Assembly (NCBI RefSeq): GCF_002906155.1
Contig: NZ_MUJK01000004.1
Location: 434,001-498,000, forward strand
Length of the DNA stretch: 64,000 bases
From: Pseudomonas laurylsulfativorans
GTDB lineage: Bacteria; Pseudomonadota; Gammaproteobacteria; Pseudomonadales; Pseudomonadaceae
Reading direction: 5' to 3'
Under the pieces are notes generated by a model that worked only from the letters and a program-made list of their open reading frames with translations, had not been told where the DNA came from and ran no database searches. Positions within the stretch are counted from its first letter, which is position 1. Every line of letters begins with the position of its first letter. Shown piece by piece: positions 35,299-44,344 of the stretch. The translations under genes and the position numbers were made by a program.

Positions 35299-36753
35299 TC
35301 AGGACAAAATGTGATCGGCGGGTTTCAGCGCTCGGGTCAAACGATGAAAGCTGAAGCTGAACCCTGGAAACATGGCAATCACATGACCGCTCTTGCTTTG
35401 ATACCAACTGTGGCAACCACCAGACTTCCACACGGTACGTTCCATTTCCCGGTGGATCATTTCAGTGTAGGTACGTTCCGCCTCATGGCGAACTTCGATG
35501 CTGCGTAAACCTTGAGTCTTCAAGGTGCGAATGCAATCGAGGATGTAGTTCATCTGGGATTCGATGATGAACAGCGCCGAGGTGTGGCCGATGCCGGTGT
35601 TCGGTCCGGTGACGATAAACAGGTTGGGAAAGTCGGGCAGGGCAGTGCCGAGGTAGGCCCGTGGGTACTGTGCCCAGACATCCTTCAGGCGGGTGCCGTT
35701 TTTGCCCGTGACCGGGTAGGAAATCACCCCGTCGGTGGCGTCGTAGCCGGTGGACCAGACGATCAGGTCCAGGTCGATGTGCTGGCCATCCCGGGTAACG
35801 ATGCCGGTTTCGTCGATGGACGCGATGCCTTGTTCGCGGCTGTGCAGCGTCACGTTGCGGCGGGCCAGTGCCGGGTACAGCGTGCTGGACAGAATCACCC
35901 GTTTGCAGCCGATGGTGTAGTCCGGCGTCAGTTTGCGCCGCAGTTCGGCGTCCGGTACCTGGCGCTTGAGAAAACGCAGGGCCTGGCGCTGGACCATGTG
36001 CACTGCCGGCTTTGAATACTTGAAGGCAATCACCCGGGTTTCGAATTGCCAGTAGATGCCCCAGCGCAGCAGCTTGTAGGCGGGTTTGAGCCCCAGCAGC
36101 CAGCGCTGGAAGCGCCCGAAGCTGCGGTCAGCCCGGGGTAATACCCAGTGGGGTGTGCGCTGGAATACATGCAAGTGCCCGACGTCCGGGGCAATGGCCG
36201 GAATCACCTGGGCTGCACTGGCGCCGCTGCCGACGATGGCCACGCGTTTTTGCCGATAGTCGTAGCTGTGATCCCAGTTATTGGTGTGAAACGTCTTGCC
36301 CCGAAAGCGCTCCAGCCCGTCGAAGTGCGGAACCACCGGCTGGCTCAGCGGCCCGGTCGCATTGATCAGGAACTGCGCGCAAAACGTGCCTTTGCCGGCG
36401 GTGTAAACGATCCAGCGCTTGCAGGCGTCGTCCCATTCTATGCCCTCGACATTCGTGTCCAGTTCCACCTTGTCCCGCAGGCCGAAATGTTCCACCACAT
36501 GGCGGGTGTAGCGGTGCAGTTCGGCCTGTTCGGCGAACATTTGCGTCCAGCGATACGGGGCGAAAGACAAGGAATACAGCGGCGAGGGCACGTCGACTGC
36601 CGCGCCGGGGTAGGTGTTCTGGCACCAGGTGCCGCCGAAGAACGCCCGGCGCTCGAGCAGGCGAAAATCGTCGATGCCGGCCTTGAGCAAATTGATTGCA
36701 GCACATTGGCCGCCAAATCCACTGCCAATGATCAATACTTGAAAGGTCTGCAT
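35299..36753 (-). CDS. Flavin monooxygenase, Baeyer-Villiger type
   Basis: Starts at ATG 36751-36753 behind a GAGGAGG site; 484 residues. FAD motif GSGFGG at 10-15, NADPH motif GSGASA at 175-180, and between them FRGKTFHTNNWD at 150-161, which fits the type I Baeyer-Villiger fingerprint FxGxxxHxxxW(D/P). NTYPGAAVDVPS and the C-terminal TGPNTGIGHTSALF also match. The enzyme would insert oxygen into a ketone using NADPH and O2. Its operon partner is a hydrolase for the ester product. Substrate range cannot be read from sequence. Confidence 0.9.
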   Translation of the reverse strand: MQTFQVLIIGSGFGGQCAAINLLKAGIDDFRLLERRAFFGGTWCQNTYPGAAVDVPSPLYSLSFAPYRWTQMFAEQAELHRYTRHVVEHFGLRDKVELDTNVEGIEWDDACKRWIVYTAGKGTFCAQFLINATGPLSQPVVPHFDGLERFRGKTFHTNNWDHSYDYRQKRVAIVGSGASAAQVIPAIAPDVGHLHVFQRTPHWVLPRADRSFGRFQRWLLGLKPAYKLLRWGIYWQFETRVIAFKYSKPAVHMVQRQALRFLKRQVPDAELRRKLTPDYTIGCKRVILSSTLYPALARRNVTLHSREQGIASIDETGIVTRDGQHIDLDLIVWSTGYDATDGVISYPVTGKNGTRLKDVWAQYPRAYLGTALPDFPNLFIVTGPNTGIGHTSALFIIESQMNYILDCIRTLKTQGLRSIEVRHEAERTYTEMIHREMERTVWKSGGCHSWYQSKSGHVIAMFPGFSFSFHRLTRALKPADHILS

Positions 36754-36952
36754 GGGCCTCCTCTTATGGTCATCGATCATCCCCTTCTTTCATGTATAGC
36801 CGTTTCTGGAGACGAGGCTTTTGCTTTTATACGAGCGTGATGTCGCGATATTCAGCCTGCCAGTCGGTGATGGCTATTTAATCTCGCCCTGATAGACTCC
36901 AGCGCAAAGGCACAGGCTGTTATCGCATTTCGTCGAGTGGCACAGAGGCCCT

Positions 36953-38026
36953 ATGACAAAAACGGGAGGAAAGGGTTTTTCATTGGCCAGGAGGCTCTAT
37001 ACATCGCGAATTCTGGGGGTGGCCCTGGGATTGGTGTGCGTGAGCGCGGCGATGTATCCACTCGATCCGGCGCCTTGGGTCTGGGGATTCATGTGGTTCA
37101 ACGGCCTGATCTGGCCGCACGTGGCTTATCAATGGGCGCGCCGCGCCAAGAGGCCTTACCACGCCGAACACCGCAATCTGCTGATCGATGCCTTTCTCGG
37201 CGGCTTCTGGATTGCCGCGATGCATTTCAATCCACTGCCCAGCGCGACCACCATTTCCATGATGGCCATGAACAATGTGGCCATCGGCGGCATGCGCTTC
37301 CTGCTGGCCGGGACGGCCGCGCAAGTGCTGGGTGTGGGTGTCGGTTTGCAGATTTTCGCCCCGGCGTTCATTCCTGCCACCAGCCCGTTGCAGCTCTATG
37401 CCTGTTTGCCCTTGTTGTGCCTGTATCCGTTGGCGCTGGGCTGGATCTGCTTCCGCCAGGCCCATACCCTCGGCCGTCAGAAGCGTGAATTGCTGGCACT
37501 GAGCCGCACCGACAGCCTGACGGGCCTGCTCAATCATGGCGCCTGGAAGGATCAGTTGGAGGTCGAGTTTCAGCGTTGCAAGCGCCAGCAAAAAGGCGGG
37601 GCGATTGCCCTGATCGACATCGACCATTTCAAGGCCATCAACGACACCTACGGCCATGTCGCCGGCGATATCGTCTTGCGTCAGTTGAGCAAAATGCTCA
37701 GGCAGAACCTGCGGGCGACCGACGTGGCCGGGCGCTACGGCGGTGACGAGTTCTGCGTGATTCTCCCGGACCTGCCCCTGAACCGCGCCGCCGTCGTCAT
37801 GGATGCCCTGCGCGATCGCTTCGCCACCTTGGGTTACGAGCAGAACCCGGCGCTGAAAGTCAGCCTGAGCATTGGCCTGGCGTCATTCAACCCGGCCCAC
37901 GCCGACGCGACGCTCTGGCTCAATGACGCCGATCATGCGCTGTACGAAGCCAAGACCACCGGGCGCAACCGCGTGATCTGTTGCGGCAATGGGAAACCCC
38001 ATCGCGAACTGTTCAACTCGGTGTGA
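36953..38026 (+). CDS. Diguanylate cyclase with MASE2 membrane sensor
   Basis: A 357-residue protein. Residues 20-175 hold five or six membrane helices of the MASE2 type (PWVWGFMWFNGLIWPHVAYQ; LLIDAFLGGFWIAAMHFNPL). A C-terminal GGDEF domain (185-345) has the active signature RYGGDEF (263-267 for GGDEF) and an intact inhibitory site RATD at 254-257, five residues before it. It should make c-di-GMP from GTP with product feedback, in response to a membrane signal. Monocistronic. Confidence 0.93.
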   Translation: MTKTGGKGFSLARRLYTSRILGVALGLVCVSAAMYPLDPAPWVWGFMWFNGLIWPHVAYQWARRAKRPYHAEHRNLLIDAFLGGFWIAAMHFNPLPSATTISMMAMNNVAIGGMRFLLAGTAAQVLGVGVGLQIFAPAFIPATSPLQLYACLPLLCLYPLALGWICFRQAHTLGRQKRELLALSRTDSLTGLLNHGAWKDQLEVEFQRCKRQQKGGAIALIDIDHFKAINDTYGHVAGDIVLRQLSKMLRQNLRATDVAGRYGGDEFCVILPDLPLNRAAVVMDALRDRFATLGYEQNPALKVSLSIGLASFNPAHADATLWLNDADHALYEAKTTGRNRVICCGNGKPHRELFNSV

Positions 38027-38043
38027 CCGTCCACGGCAAAACC

Positions 38044-38066
38044 TGTGGGGGCGAGCTTGCTCGCGA
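38044..38066. repeat. Single REP sequence
   Basis: CTGTGGGGGCGAGCTTGCTC followed by GCGATGG, after the diguanylate cyclase. One hairpin, no partner close by. Confidence 0.65.
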
Positions 38067-38106
38067 TGGCGGTGTGTCAGGCGATGGCAGTGTGTCGGTT
38101 AATTCG

Positions 38107-38976
38107 TCACTCCTTCACGCTCATGAATTCCTCCGCGTAGCGGATGTATTCCTCGGGTTGCGTGTAGGTGTGAGTCAGCTCGGTCGCGCTCAGGTCCGAG
38201 GTCTGGGTGAGGATCTGGCGTTGCTCGCGCAGGCTGTCGTAGGTCGCCTTGATCGCGGCGAAGTACGCGCCATGGCCGTCGATGGTCACGCGCACACCCA
38301 GCTCGGCCAGGCGCTTGTCATCGCGTAGCAGCGGGTTGCCGTAGGTCACCAGCATCAGCGGCACGCTCAGGTGCTCGGCGATCTGCTCCAGATGGTCGAA
38401 GTCCTTGACGCCCACCATGCAGATCCCGTCGGCCCCGGCTTGCTGGTACTGCCGGGTGCGGCTGATGATTTCCTGCACTGGCAGAATCCCGGCGTGGGTA
38501 CGGGCGATGATTGCCATTTCCTTATCGCAGCGGGCTTCCAGTGCCGCGCGGATCTTGCCGACGCCTTCGGCGACCGTGATCAGGTCGGTGGATTTGCGGC
38601 CGAACTGCGCGGGCAGCAGGGTGTCTTCGATGGTCAGTGCGGCGACGCCGGCACGTTCGAGTTCGACGATGGTGCGCATGACGTTCAGCGCGTTGCCGTA
38701 GCCGTGGTCGGCGTCGGCAATCACCGGCAACTGGGCGACACGGCCGATGCGGGTAGCCTGTTCAGCGAATTCGCTGAGGGTGATCAACGCAAAGTCAGGA
38801 GCGCCCAGCACTTGCAACGAAGCGACTGACCCACCAAGGATCCCGACTTCGAAGCCCAGGTCGGCGGCGATACGCGCTGACATCGGGTCGAACACCGAGG
38901 CCGTGTGGTAGCAGGTGTTTGAGGCGAACAGTTGGCGAAAGTTGCGGCGCAAATCTTGATGGGAAAGCCTGGACAT
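38107..38976 (-). CDS. Oxaloacetate decarboxylase, PEP mutase/isocitrate lyase family (PA4872 type)
   Basis: From ATG 38974-38976 the product has 289 residues, close to P. aeruginosa PA4872. It has the family barrel marks DADHGYGNALNVMRTIVELE, TIEDTLLPAQFGRKS and IIARTHAG. It lacks the lyase KKCGH cysteine motif. His235 in TIDGHGAYFA sits at the number of the histidine that marks the oxaloacetate decarboxylase subgroup. It would turn oxaloacetate into pyruvate and CO2. A longer frame to 39021 adds MTLLLKPFHSIGGTH, less likely. Confidence 0.87.
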   Translation of the reverse strand: MSRLSHQDLRRNFRQLFASNTCYHTASVFDPMSARIAADLGFEVGILGGSVASLQVLGAPDFALITLSEFAEQATRIGRVAQLPVIADADHGYGNALNVMRTIVELERAGVAALTIEDTLLPAQFGRKSTDLITVAEGVGKIRAALEARCDKEMAIIARTHAGILPVQEIISRTRQYQQAGADGICMVGVKDFDHLEQIAEHLSVPLMLVTYGNPLLRDDKRLAELGVRVTIDGHGAYFAAIKATYDSLREQRQILTQTSDLSATELTHTYTQPEEYIRYAEEFMSVKE

Positions 38977-39118
38977 ATGAGTTCCACCAATGGAATGGAA
39001 GGGCTTGAGCAAAAGTGTCAACGCCGAAGAAATAAAAGGCTATCACGCGGGCAAGGAGAGAATGATGACGAATTTACTGGGTAAGGACGATTGACGTCGC
39101 AACGATGAAGCTGATAAG

Positions 39119-40153
39119 TCACGCGGCCACGGCCTGTTGCCGTTGATCAAGCAGTGGCACGGCGCGCACCGAGTCGCCGGGTTGCAGCTGCAAGCGCTTG
39201 GCGGTCAGGCGATCAACCACCAGGCTGTTGCCCATCTGTCTGGCCGGGGCGCAGGTGATGCGACAGTTTTCCAGGCGGCGATTATGGATCAGCCAGACGG
39301 GCGATTTATCGTCTGGCGAGCCGATGGCCAGCGACAGTGGTTGGCTGTCGCGCACGGTGCGGATCTCGCAAACCGGGGCCTCGATGACCGGTCCGCCGTC
39401 GAAGATATCGATGTAGCCCTTGTGGGCAAACCCCTCGGCGCTGAGGATTTTCAGGGCCGGCTCGGTATTGGGGTGAGCCTTGCCGATCACCGCCCGGGCC
39501 TGTTCGGTGAGCAGGCAGGTGTACAGCGGCTGGCGCGGCATCAGTTCAGCGATGAACGATTTGTTGCCCAGCCCGGACAAGTGATCGGCGTGGCTGAAAT
39601 CCATCTTGAAAAAGTGCCGGCCGAGGCTGTCCCAGAACGGCGAGCCACCTCGTTCGTCGGCACTGCCGCGTAATTCGGCGATGAGGCGGTTGCCGAACAG
39701 CTGCGTAAACTCGGCCACAAACAGCAAGCGCCCGAGCGAAAGCAAACGGCCGTTGCTGCCCTGGCGCTGATCGGGGCGCAGGTACAGCGAGCAGACTTCC
39801 GATTGCCCGGTCAATTCATTGCTCAGGAACAGGGTCGGGATCTGGCGCTGGATCCCCAGGTCCGGTGCCGCGCTGACCGTCAGTCCGAGCCGGTAGTTGT
39901 ACCAGGGCTCGCGCAGGCCGATGCCACCGGTCAGGGCACTGACGCCCACCACTTGCTGCTCGTCGTCCTCGAGCACGAACAGATAATCGGCATCGGCGCG
40001 ATCGACCTGCCCGGCGAATGTGCGTTGGGCCCAGCGGATCCGGTGGGCCAGGCGTTCTTCGTCGGCCGGCAGGCTGGTGAGCCCCGGACTGGCCTGACGC
40101 ACCAGCGTGAACAGGGCGGGCAGGTCGGTGATCTGGACCGGACGGACAATCAT
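39119..40153 (-). CDS. aruG: Arginine/ornithine N-succinyltransferase subunit (AruG/AstA type)
   Basis: A 344-residue AstA-family protein: MIVRPVQITDLPALFTLVRQ, PGLTSLPADEERLAHRI, SEVCSLYLRPDQRQGSNGRL, GSPFWDSLGRHFFKMDFSHA, LMPRQPLYTCLL and KGYIDIFDGGPVIEAP. AruF and AruG form the heteromeric enzyme that succinylates arginine (and ornithine) with succinyl-CoA, the first step of the AST pathway. Here only the two subunits are present, without aruC, D, B or E. Assignment as the G-type subunit rests on order after the F-type gene. Confidence 0.85.
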   Translation of the reverse strand: MIVRPVQITDLPALFTLVRQASPGLTSLPADEERLAHRIRWAQRTFAGQVDRADADYLFVLEDDEQQVVGVSALTGGIGLREPWYNYRLGLTVSAAPDLGIQRQIPTLFLSNELTGQSEVCSLYLRPDQRQGSNGRLLSLGRLLFVAEFTQLFGNRLIAELRGSADERGGSPFWDSLGRHFFKMDFSHADHLSGLGNKSFIAELMPRQPLYTCLLTEQARAVIGKAHPNTEPALKILSAEGFAHKGYIDIFDGGPVIEAPVCEIRTVRDSQPLSLAIGSPDDKSPVWLIHNRRLENCRITCAPARQMGNSLVVDRLTAKRLQLQPGDSVRAVPLLDQRQQAVAA

Positions 40154-40202
40154 GCGGCTGTTCCTTGTTCGCGTGTGCTGGGGCGTTGAATCTGGCGGGC
40201 AT

Positions 40203-41219
40203 TCACAGGGCGATCAGCCTGACCGGGCTGCCCTCGGTCACTTTCAGCGCCTTGCACATGGCGGCGTCGAGCGCAACGGGTTGCCCGGTGATGTAATCAA
40301 GATCGGCGACGATGGCCCGATAATCCTTCAAGGAATCGTTGCTCACCAGAAAGCTGCCGCGGGCATCGATCACAGGTCCCGGCCGCGTGGCGGCGCACTG
40401 GCTGTGGGCGATGGAACGAATGCCCGACGTGCGCGCATACAGGGTTGGGTCGCCATCGAACAGATCGATGTAACTGTTGGTTTCGAAGCCTTCACGTTCA
40501 AGGATATCGAAGGCTTCCTGGCCGTCGGGGTGGATGCTGCCGATGCAGTCCTGTGCCGCCTGGGGCAGCATCGGTACGTAAATCGGATACTGCGGCATCA
40601 GTTCGGCGAGAAAGGAGCGGCTTTGCAGGCCGCACAGGCGTTCGGCCTCGACGTAGGGCAAATCGAAGAAATGCTTGCCCACGGCGTCCCAAAATGGCGA
40701 GTGGCCGTCAGCACTGCTGTAGCCGACGATCTCGGTGATCACGGTTTCGGAAAAGCGCCGGGCGTGGGCGGCGATGAACAACAGGCGCGCCCGGGACAGC
40801 AGTTCGGAATGCGCGGTGCGCACCCGCGCGGCATCGATATGGAAGCCCCGCAGCAGGGTGTGGCCACTGAGGTCGTGGCACAACGACAGGGCCGGTACGC
40901 CGTGCTCGATGTTCAGTTCCCTCGACGCGCTGGTGAAGTGGCGGTTGCGCAGGCTGTAGAACGGTTCGCTGTACCCCGCCGTGGCGAGGATTTCCGAACA
41001 GCCGACCAGGTGTTGCGTCGCCAGGTCTTCGAGCACAAAGAAATAGTTTTCCGGGCCATGACCCTCGACGTCCTTGTCGAACGACGCACAGGAATCGAGG
41101 ATTTTTCCGCGCAACCGTTCGCTGTCGTCGGGCAGGGATGTGACGCCCACGAGGCTTTCACGAGCCAGCCTCTGCAACTGGGGCAGGTCGGCCAACTCGA
41201 CTGGACGCAAGACCAGCAT
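40203..41219 (-). CDS. aruF: Arginine/ornithine N-succinyltransferase subunit (AruF/AstA type)
   Basis: A 338-residue partner of the next gene, from the same family: MLVLRPVELADLPQLQRLAR, GVTSLPDDSERLRGKIL, LCHDLSGHTLLRGFHIDAAR, HSPFWDAVGKHFFDLPYVEA, LMPQYPIYVPML and NSYIDLFDGDPTLYART. The pair should act as the alpha and beta chains of one enzyme. It is 49 bases before the second subunit. Catabolic aru operons in Pseudomonas normally hold these between aruC and aruD; this copy is detached, so it may be a second set. Which subunit is which is inferred from order. Confidence 0.85.
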   Translation of the reverse strand: MLVLRPVELADLPQLQRLARESLVGVTSLPDDSERLRGKILDSCASFDKDVEGHGPENYFFVLEDLATQHLVGCSEILATAGYSEPFYSLRNRHFTSASRELNIEHGVPALSLCHDLSGHTLLRGFHIDAARVRTAHSELLSRARLLFIAAHARRFSETVITEIVGYSSADGHSPFWDAVGKHFFDLPYVEAERLCGLQSRSFLAELMPQYPIYVPMLPQAAQDCIGSIHPDGQEAFDILEREGFETNSYIDLFDGDPTLYARTSGIRSIAHSQCAATRPGPVIDARGSFLVSNDSLKDYRAIVADLDYITGQPVALDAAMCKALKVTEGSPVRLIAL

Positions 41220-41834
41220 GGAGACACCCCTGTATCAAACGATTCGGCGGCTTGAGCCGAACCTGACTATCACTGTCGGTTTTTCCACACATTAAATCGT
41301 TGGTCGTCTGAACGTTGTCAGGCGCCACGCTTTTTCTTGTCAGATGCTGCTTGGGATTGACTGCATTAAACGAGGAACGGACGGTTCGGCTGGGGGCGAT
41401 GCCTGGCCAGACGCATTGATCAGGTGTTCGAGAAGGGGCATCCGGGCTCCTGCTGGATGAGCGGGGGAACAGGTTTTAACAGTCCGTTGAAAGGAGTATT
41501 TAATTATCGCGTACTGCCTGTCTAGTTAATTTTTGCGCGGTCTGGCGGTGCCCGAAAAAGGGGCGAAGTGCCTGTGCCAAGGGGCTACGCCGATGTCGTA
41601 AAGTCTTGTAGGCAATTACCTTCGTTGCGGTCAGCCATGACAGAAAGCCTGGTAGGAAATGACTGAAGGTATCCGTTTCAAACAAGAAAATTAAACACTC
41701 CTCCGGCCTAATGCCTGCCACTTAAACCCCGGACACTGTGGGATTCCCCCCTCGGGCCTGCTTTCTTGCGGCACAATTGCGCAATGGCGCTCGCTTGACG
41801 CCAACGTTCCTTTCCACCCATAGAGTGACTCCTG
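41220..41834. other. 615-base gap upstream of the phosphatase-cobF pair
   Basis: No confident gene. A reverse-strand frame (41500-41721) could encode a 60-70 residue basic peptide ending RPFFGHRQTAQKLTRQAVRD; its candidate start is a GTG or TTG. A GGAGGAG at about 41700 precedes a TTG in that frame. I found no cobalamin riboswitch despite cobF downstream. Confidence 0.3.
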
Positions 41835-42407
41835 GTGCAGGCAACCCGTTTAACCCTGATTTGCCACGCTCGAACCGTCGCGCAGAAATTGGCGCGTTTT
41901 CCTTTGGACGAGCCTCTGGAAATGGATTGGCAAGCGCTCAGGCTTTCCCGTTGCAATCAGTTCAAGGGTACTCCACGGCTTGTTTGTGGTCCGGAATTGC
42001 GCACCCGGCAAACCGCTGAGCTTTTCGGCAGCGCACCGGAGATAGTCGATGCGCTGAAGGACTGCGACTTCGGGCGTTGGGGCGGTGTGCGCATCGGTGA
42101 GCTACAAAAGACTGAAGCCAAGGAACTCCAGCATTGGTTAGTGGACCCGGCTTCGGCGCCCCACGATGGCGAGTCGGTGCTGCAACTGGAGGAACGTGTG
42201 GGGGCGTGGCTGACAACCTTGCAGTCGACGCCAGGGCACATCGTTGCCATTACCCATCCCTTTGTCATCCGCGCCGCGCTGATGCACATCTTGCAGGGGG
42301 CATCGTCCAACCTGATCGACGTCGAACCCCTGTCGGCGGTCGAGTTGAGGTTCCATGGCTGCTGGCGGCTGCGGCTGGTTGGCACCGAACCCGAGGACCT
42401 GCCGTGA
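41835..42407 (+). CDS. Histidine phosphatase-family protein with altered RHG motif
   Basis: Starts at GTG 41835; 190 residues. The fold is that of phosphoglycerate mutase-like histidine phosphatases: LTLICHARTVAQ where LxxxRHGET is usual, CGPELRTRQTAELFG, DCDFGRWGGVRIGELQ, and the second histidine ITHPFVIRAALMHILQG. The nucleophile histidine is kept, but the arginine before it is cysteine and the glycine after it alanine. A CobC-like alpha-ribazole phosphatase role is plausible because the next gene is cobF, overlapping by one base. The altered catalytic pocket could change its substrate or activity. Confidence 0.8.
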   Translation: MQATRLTLICHARTVAQKLARFPLDEPLEMDWQALRLSRCNQFKGTPRLVCGPELRTRQTAELFGSAPEIVDALKDCDFGRWGGVRIGELQKTEAKELQHWLVDPASAPHDGESVLQLEERVGAWLTTLQSTPGHIVAITHPFVIRAALMHILQGASSNLIDVEPLSAVELRFHGCWRLRLVGTEPEDLP

Positions 42408-43162
42408 TGAAAAAAATCCTGGTTATCGGCATAGGTGCTGGCAATCCCGACTACATCACGATGCAGGCGGTCAAGGCGCTGAATCAGGTCGATGTTTTTT
42501 TTCTCATGGACAAGGGCCAGAGCAAGGACAAACTCATCGATCTGCGACGCGAAATCTGCGAGCGCTACATCACCGACCGCGATTACCGTTTTGTCGAAGC
42601 CCACAGCCCGGAGCGCGAGCGCGGTGAGGTGGACTACAGGACCAGTGTCGACGACCTGAACCTGGCCAAGCAGCAGACCTTCGAACGGCTTATCAGCGAG
42701 GAACTGTCCGACGGCCAGTGTGGTGGTTTTCTGGTGTGGGGCGATCCGGCGCTGTACGACAGCACCATTCGTATTCTTCAGGCGATCCAGTCCTGCGGTG
42801 CGTGCGCGTTCGAGTTCGAGGTCATCCCCGGCATTACCAGCGTCCAGGCATTGGCGGCACAGCACAAGGTGCCGCTCAACCAGATTGGCCGCTCCGTTGA
42901 AATCACCACAGGCCGGCGTTTGGCGGCGGGGCAGGTGAGCGATGCCGACAGCCTGGTGGTGATGCTCGATGCTCAGGATGCTTACCGTCAGGTGGTGGAT
43001 CAGGACACCGAGATTTACTGGGGCGCCTATTTGGGGACACCGGACGAAATCCTGATCAGCGGCAAGCTCAAGGATGTGGCGGATGAAATCCAGCGGGTGC
43101 GCAAGGCTGCGCGGTTGGCCAATGGCTGGATCATGGATACCTATTTATTGCGCAAGCCTTGA
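42407..43162 (+). CDS. cobF: Precorrin-6A synthase (deacetylating), CobF
   Basis: A 251-residue S-adenosylmethionine methyltransferase of the tetrapyrrole (TP) methylase family. It begins MKKILVIGIGAGNPDYITMQ; GFLVWGDPALYDSTIRILQ and VIPGITSVQALAAQHKVPLN are the TP methylase loops. EITTGRRLAAG and the ending GWIMDTYLLRKP are CobF-specific in my reading. It methylates precorrin-5 at C1 with loss of acetate in aerobic B12 synthesis. Other cob genes are not in this window. Overlaps the upstream phosphatase gene, so the two are translationally coupled. Confidence 0.9.
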   Translation: MKKILVIGIGAGNPDYITMQAVKALNQVDVFFLMDKGQSKDKLIDLRREICERYITDRDYRFVEAHSPERERGEVDYRTSVDDLNLAKQQTFERLISEELSDGQCGGFLVWGDPALYDSTIRILQAIQSCGACAFEFEVIPGITSVQALAAQHKVPLNQIGRSVEITTGRRLAAGQVSDADSLVVMLDAQDAYRQVVDQDTEIYWGAYLGTPDEILISGKLKDVADEIQRVRKAARLANGWIMDTYLLRKP

Positions 43163-43184
43163 GAGTTGAGGTGACCGGGCTGGC

Positions 43185-43249
43185 GCCTTCGCGAGCAAGC
43201 TCGCACACATTTGAAATGCAGTTCCCTGTGGGAGCGGGCTTGCCCGCGA
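43185..43249. repeat. Inverted pair of REP sequences
   Basis: TTCGCGAGCAAGCTCGCACA (from 43188) and GTGGGAGCGGGCTTGCCCGC (from 43228) lie between convergent cobF and ftrA. Confidence 0.75.
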
Positions 43250-43268
43250 AGTGGTCCTCGAGAACACC

Positions 43269-44243
43269 TCAAAAACCAGCACTGCCCCCACGCCCAAACC
43301 GCTCCCGATACACCGACGGCGGCACACCGACCACCGTGCGAAACGCCACCCGGAAGCTTTCCACCGAGCGATAACCGCAACGTTCGGCAATTTGCTCGGT
43401 GTTCTGGTCGCTGCTTTCCAGCAGTTCGCGGGCGCGACCCAGGCGTTCGTGCTGCAACCAGGTTTTCGGTGACTGGCCACTGGCCTCGGTGAAGCGGCGC
43501 AGGAACGTGCGTTCACTCATCGCAGCTTTGTTGGCCAGGTCGCGCACTTCCAGTGGTTCGTGCAAGCGCTCGCGCGCCCACTGCATGACGCGGGAAAGAT
43601 CGCTGCGCGGTGCTGGACTGACCGGCGTCGGAATGAATTGCGCCTGGCCACCGCTGCGTTGCGGCGACATGACCAGGCGCCGGGCCACGGAGTTGGCCAC
43701 CTGCGTGCCGAAATCCCGCGCTACCAGATGCAGACAGGCATCGATGCCTGCCGCGCTGCCGGCGGAGGTGATCAATTGGCCGGAATCGACGTACAGCACG
43801 TCCGGGTCCACCAGGATGCCGGGAAACCGCTCGGCCAGCTCCGAGGTGTAGCGCCAGTGCGTGGTCGCACCGCGCCCATCGAGCAACCCAGTGGCGGCGA
43901 GGACGAAAACACCGGAGCAGATCGACAGCAACCGCGCCCCCCGCGCGTGGGCCTGGCGCAGGGCGGCGATCAGTTCTGCTGGCACCGCGGCACTGCGGTC
44001 GCGCCAGCCGGGGATGATGATGGTGCGGGCGTCGGCGAGCATTTCCATACCGCCATCGGCCAGGACCTGGATGCCACCCATGGCACGCATCGGGCCTTGA
44101 TCGACAGCGACGATACGATGCTCGTACCACGGAAAATCAAACTCAGGTCGTGGCAGGCCGAAGATCTCCACGGCAATGCCGAACTCGAACGTGCAGAGGC
44201 CGTCGTAAGCCAGAATCGCGACCAATCCAGGGGGGATGTGCAT
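43269..44243 (-). CDS. ftrA: GlxA-family AraC regulator, FtrA
   Basis: From ATG 44241-44243 it has 324 residues. The N-terminal DJ-1/PfpI-like domain opens with HIPPGLVAILAYDGLCTFEF, then GIAVEIFGLPRPE, and contains LLSICSGVFVLAATGLLDGR. The C-terminal AraC domain is clear: SERTFLRRFTEASGQSPKTW, then SVESFRVAFRTVVGVPPSVY. This is the FtrA pattern (GATase1-like plus AraC). FtrA genes commonly lie beside a rhodanese gene, as here, divergent with a shared 98-base gap. It probably controls that gene and itself. Confidence 0.92.
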   Translation of the reverse strand: MHIPPGLVAILAYDGLCTFEFGIAVEIFGLPRPEFDFPWYEHRIVAVDQGPMRAMGGIQVLADGGMEMLADARTIIIPGWRDRSAAVPAELIAALRQAHARGARLLSICSGVFVLAATGLLDGRGATTHWRYTSELAERFPGILVDPDVLYVDSGQLITSAGSAAGIDACLHLVARDFGTQVANSVARRLVMSPQRSGGQAQFIPTPVSPAPRSDLSRVMQWARERLHEPLEVRDLANKAAMSERTFLRRFTEASGQSPKTWLQHERLGRARELLESSDQNTEQIAERCGYRSVESFRVAFRTVVGVPPSVYRERFGRGGSAGF

Positions 44244-44275
44244 TTGGCGGAAAGTTCCCGGTGAGTGTCTTGTGC

Positions 44276-44296
44276 GCCACTTTAGCCGCAAGTGGC
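44276..44296. promoter_or_regulatory. Inverted repeat between ftrA and the rhodanese gene
   Basis: GCCACTT (44276-44282) and AAGTGGC (44290-44296) are perfect arms about 49 bases before the rhodanese start and 33 before ftrA. Likely an FtrA-type operator. Confidence 0.45.
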
Positions 44297-44344
44297 TGAC
44301 GGATAAAGTCTTCCTACACCCACCGATACCTTGGAGTACACAGC

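Noticed and set aside
41220..41834. Cobalamin riboswitch upstream of the phosphatase-cobF pair
   Set aside because: Looked for because of cobF. No B12-box-like sequence could be found by eye on either strand.
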